Shown: in pieces, positions 63,798-64,000 of the stretch | How the letters are laid out: every line of letters begins with the position of its first letter | How positions within the stretch are numbered: the first letter of the stretch is position 1 | Assembly (NCBI GenBank): GCA_949825045.1 | Contig: OX463809.1 | Location: 5,607,501-5,671,500, forward strand | Length of the DNA stretch: 64,000 bases | Direction of reading: 5' to 3' | From: Argyresthia goedartella | Taxonomy: Eukaryota; Arthropoda; Insecta; Lepidoptera; Argyresthiidae | Position numbers and translations under genes: made by a program | Notes under the pieces: model-generated | Told to the model about the DNA's origin: nothing | Database searches by the model: none | Seen by the model: the letters and a program-made list of their open reading frames with translations, nothing else

Positions 63798-64000
63798 CAC
63801 CACCCGACCTTACGTAACATTCGCCTGCGCCCGCCGCGCATATGCCACGATCTTCGCGTTTAGCCAACTCACTATCATCAAAACGAAAACTCAGACGCAG
63901 AACTTTCACTCTCACTATCACGATAAAGCCCGTGGCCACGCCAGCGAACAGTGCTTGTGTACGTATACAGGGCTCAACTCTACATGTGTTGGGGGATAAG
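63798..64000. other. Upstream flank of the Sec16 start
   Basis: Likely 5' UTR or promoter-proximal intron of Sec16, since it lies directly before the start codon on the minus strand. No clear TATA or initiator element could be fixed. Confidence 0.35.

Overview
This window is animal nuclear DNA, most likely from an insect and probably a lepidopteran. The grounds are GT-AG introns, an insect-style Sec16, GC-rich exons in AT-rich introns, and dense BEL/Pao, mag-like Gypsy, Jockey/CR1-type, RTE and tRNA-derived SINE copies. No whole-genome comparison was possible, so the order is an inference.

One host gene fills the window on the minus strand: Sec16, the scaffold of endoplasmic reticulum exit sites and COPII coats. 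I traced 26 coding exons from 63797 down to 2121. All splice phases agree, and together they give 5,886 nt (1,962 codons). The N-terminus is Gln-rich and disordered (exons 1-2). An Arg/Asp/Ser-rich stretch follows (exons 2-4), then the central conserved domain (about exons 8-17), a Gln/Pro linker (18-22) and the conserved C-terminus (23-26). The last few residues are probably outside the window or lost.

The exon-intron junctions are unusual. Three exons (9, 17 and 26) carry head-to-tail tandem copies of the 3' part of the exon plus its 5' splice site plus 17-28 nt of intron. The units are 120 bp (about 6), 122 bp (about 27), and a degenerate triplication. The 120-bp array is in frame and open, so it offers six equivalent donors. 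The 122-bp array breaks frame. A fourth exon (18) has a 44-bp minisatellite just after its donor.

Intron 19 (10458-37422, 27 kb) is a stack of nested retrotransposons. A BEL/Pao element sits inside LINE-B, which sits inside LINE-A. A second BEL/Pao and a mag-like Gypsy sit inside LINE-C, which sits inside an older BEL/Pao. Several insertions have matching target-site duplications. Other introns hold LINE 3' ends, SINEs, foldback elements, minisatellites and one unrecognised GC-rich reading frame (6880-7745).
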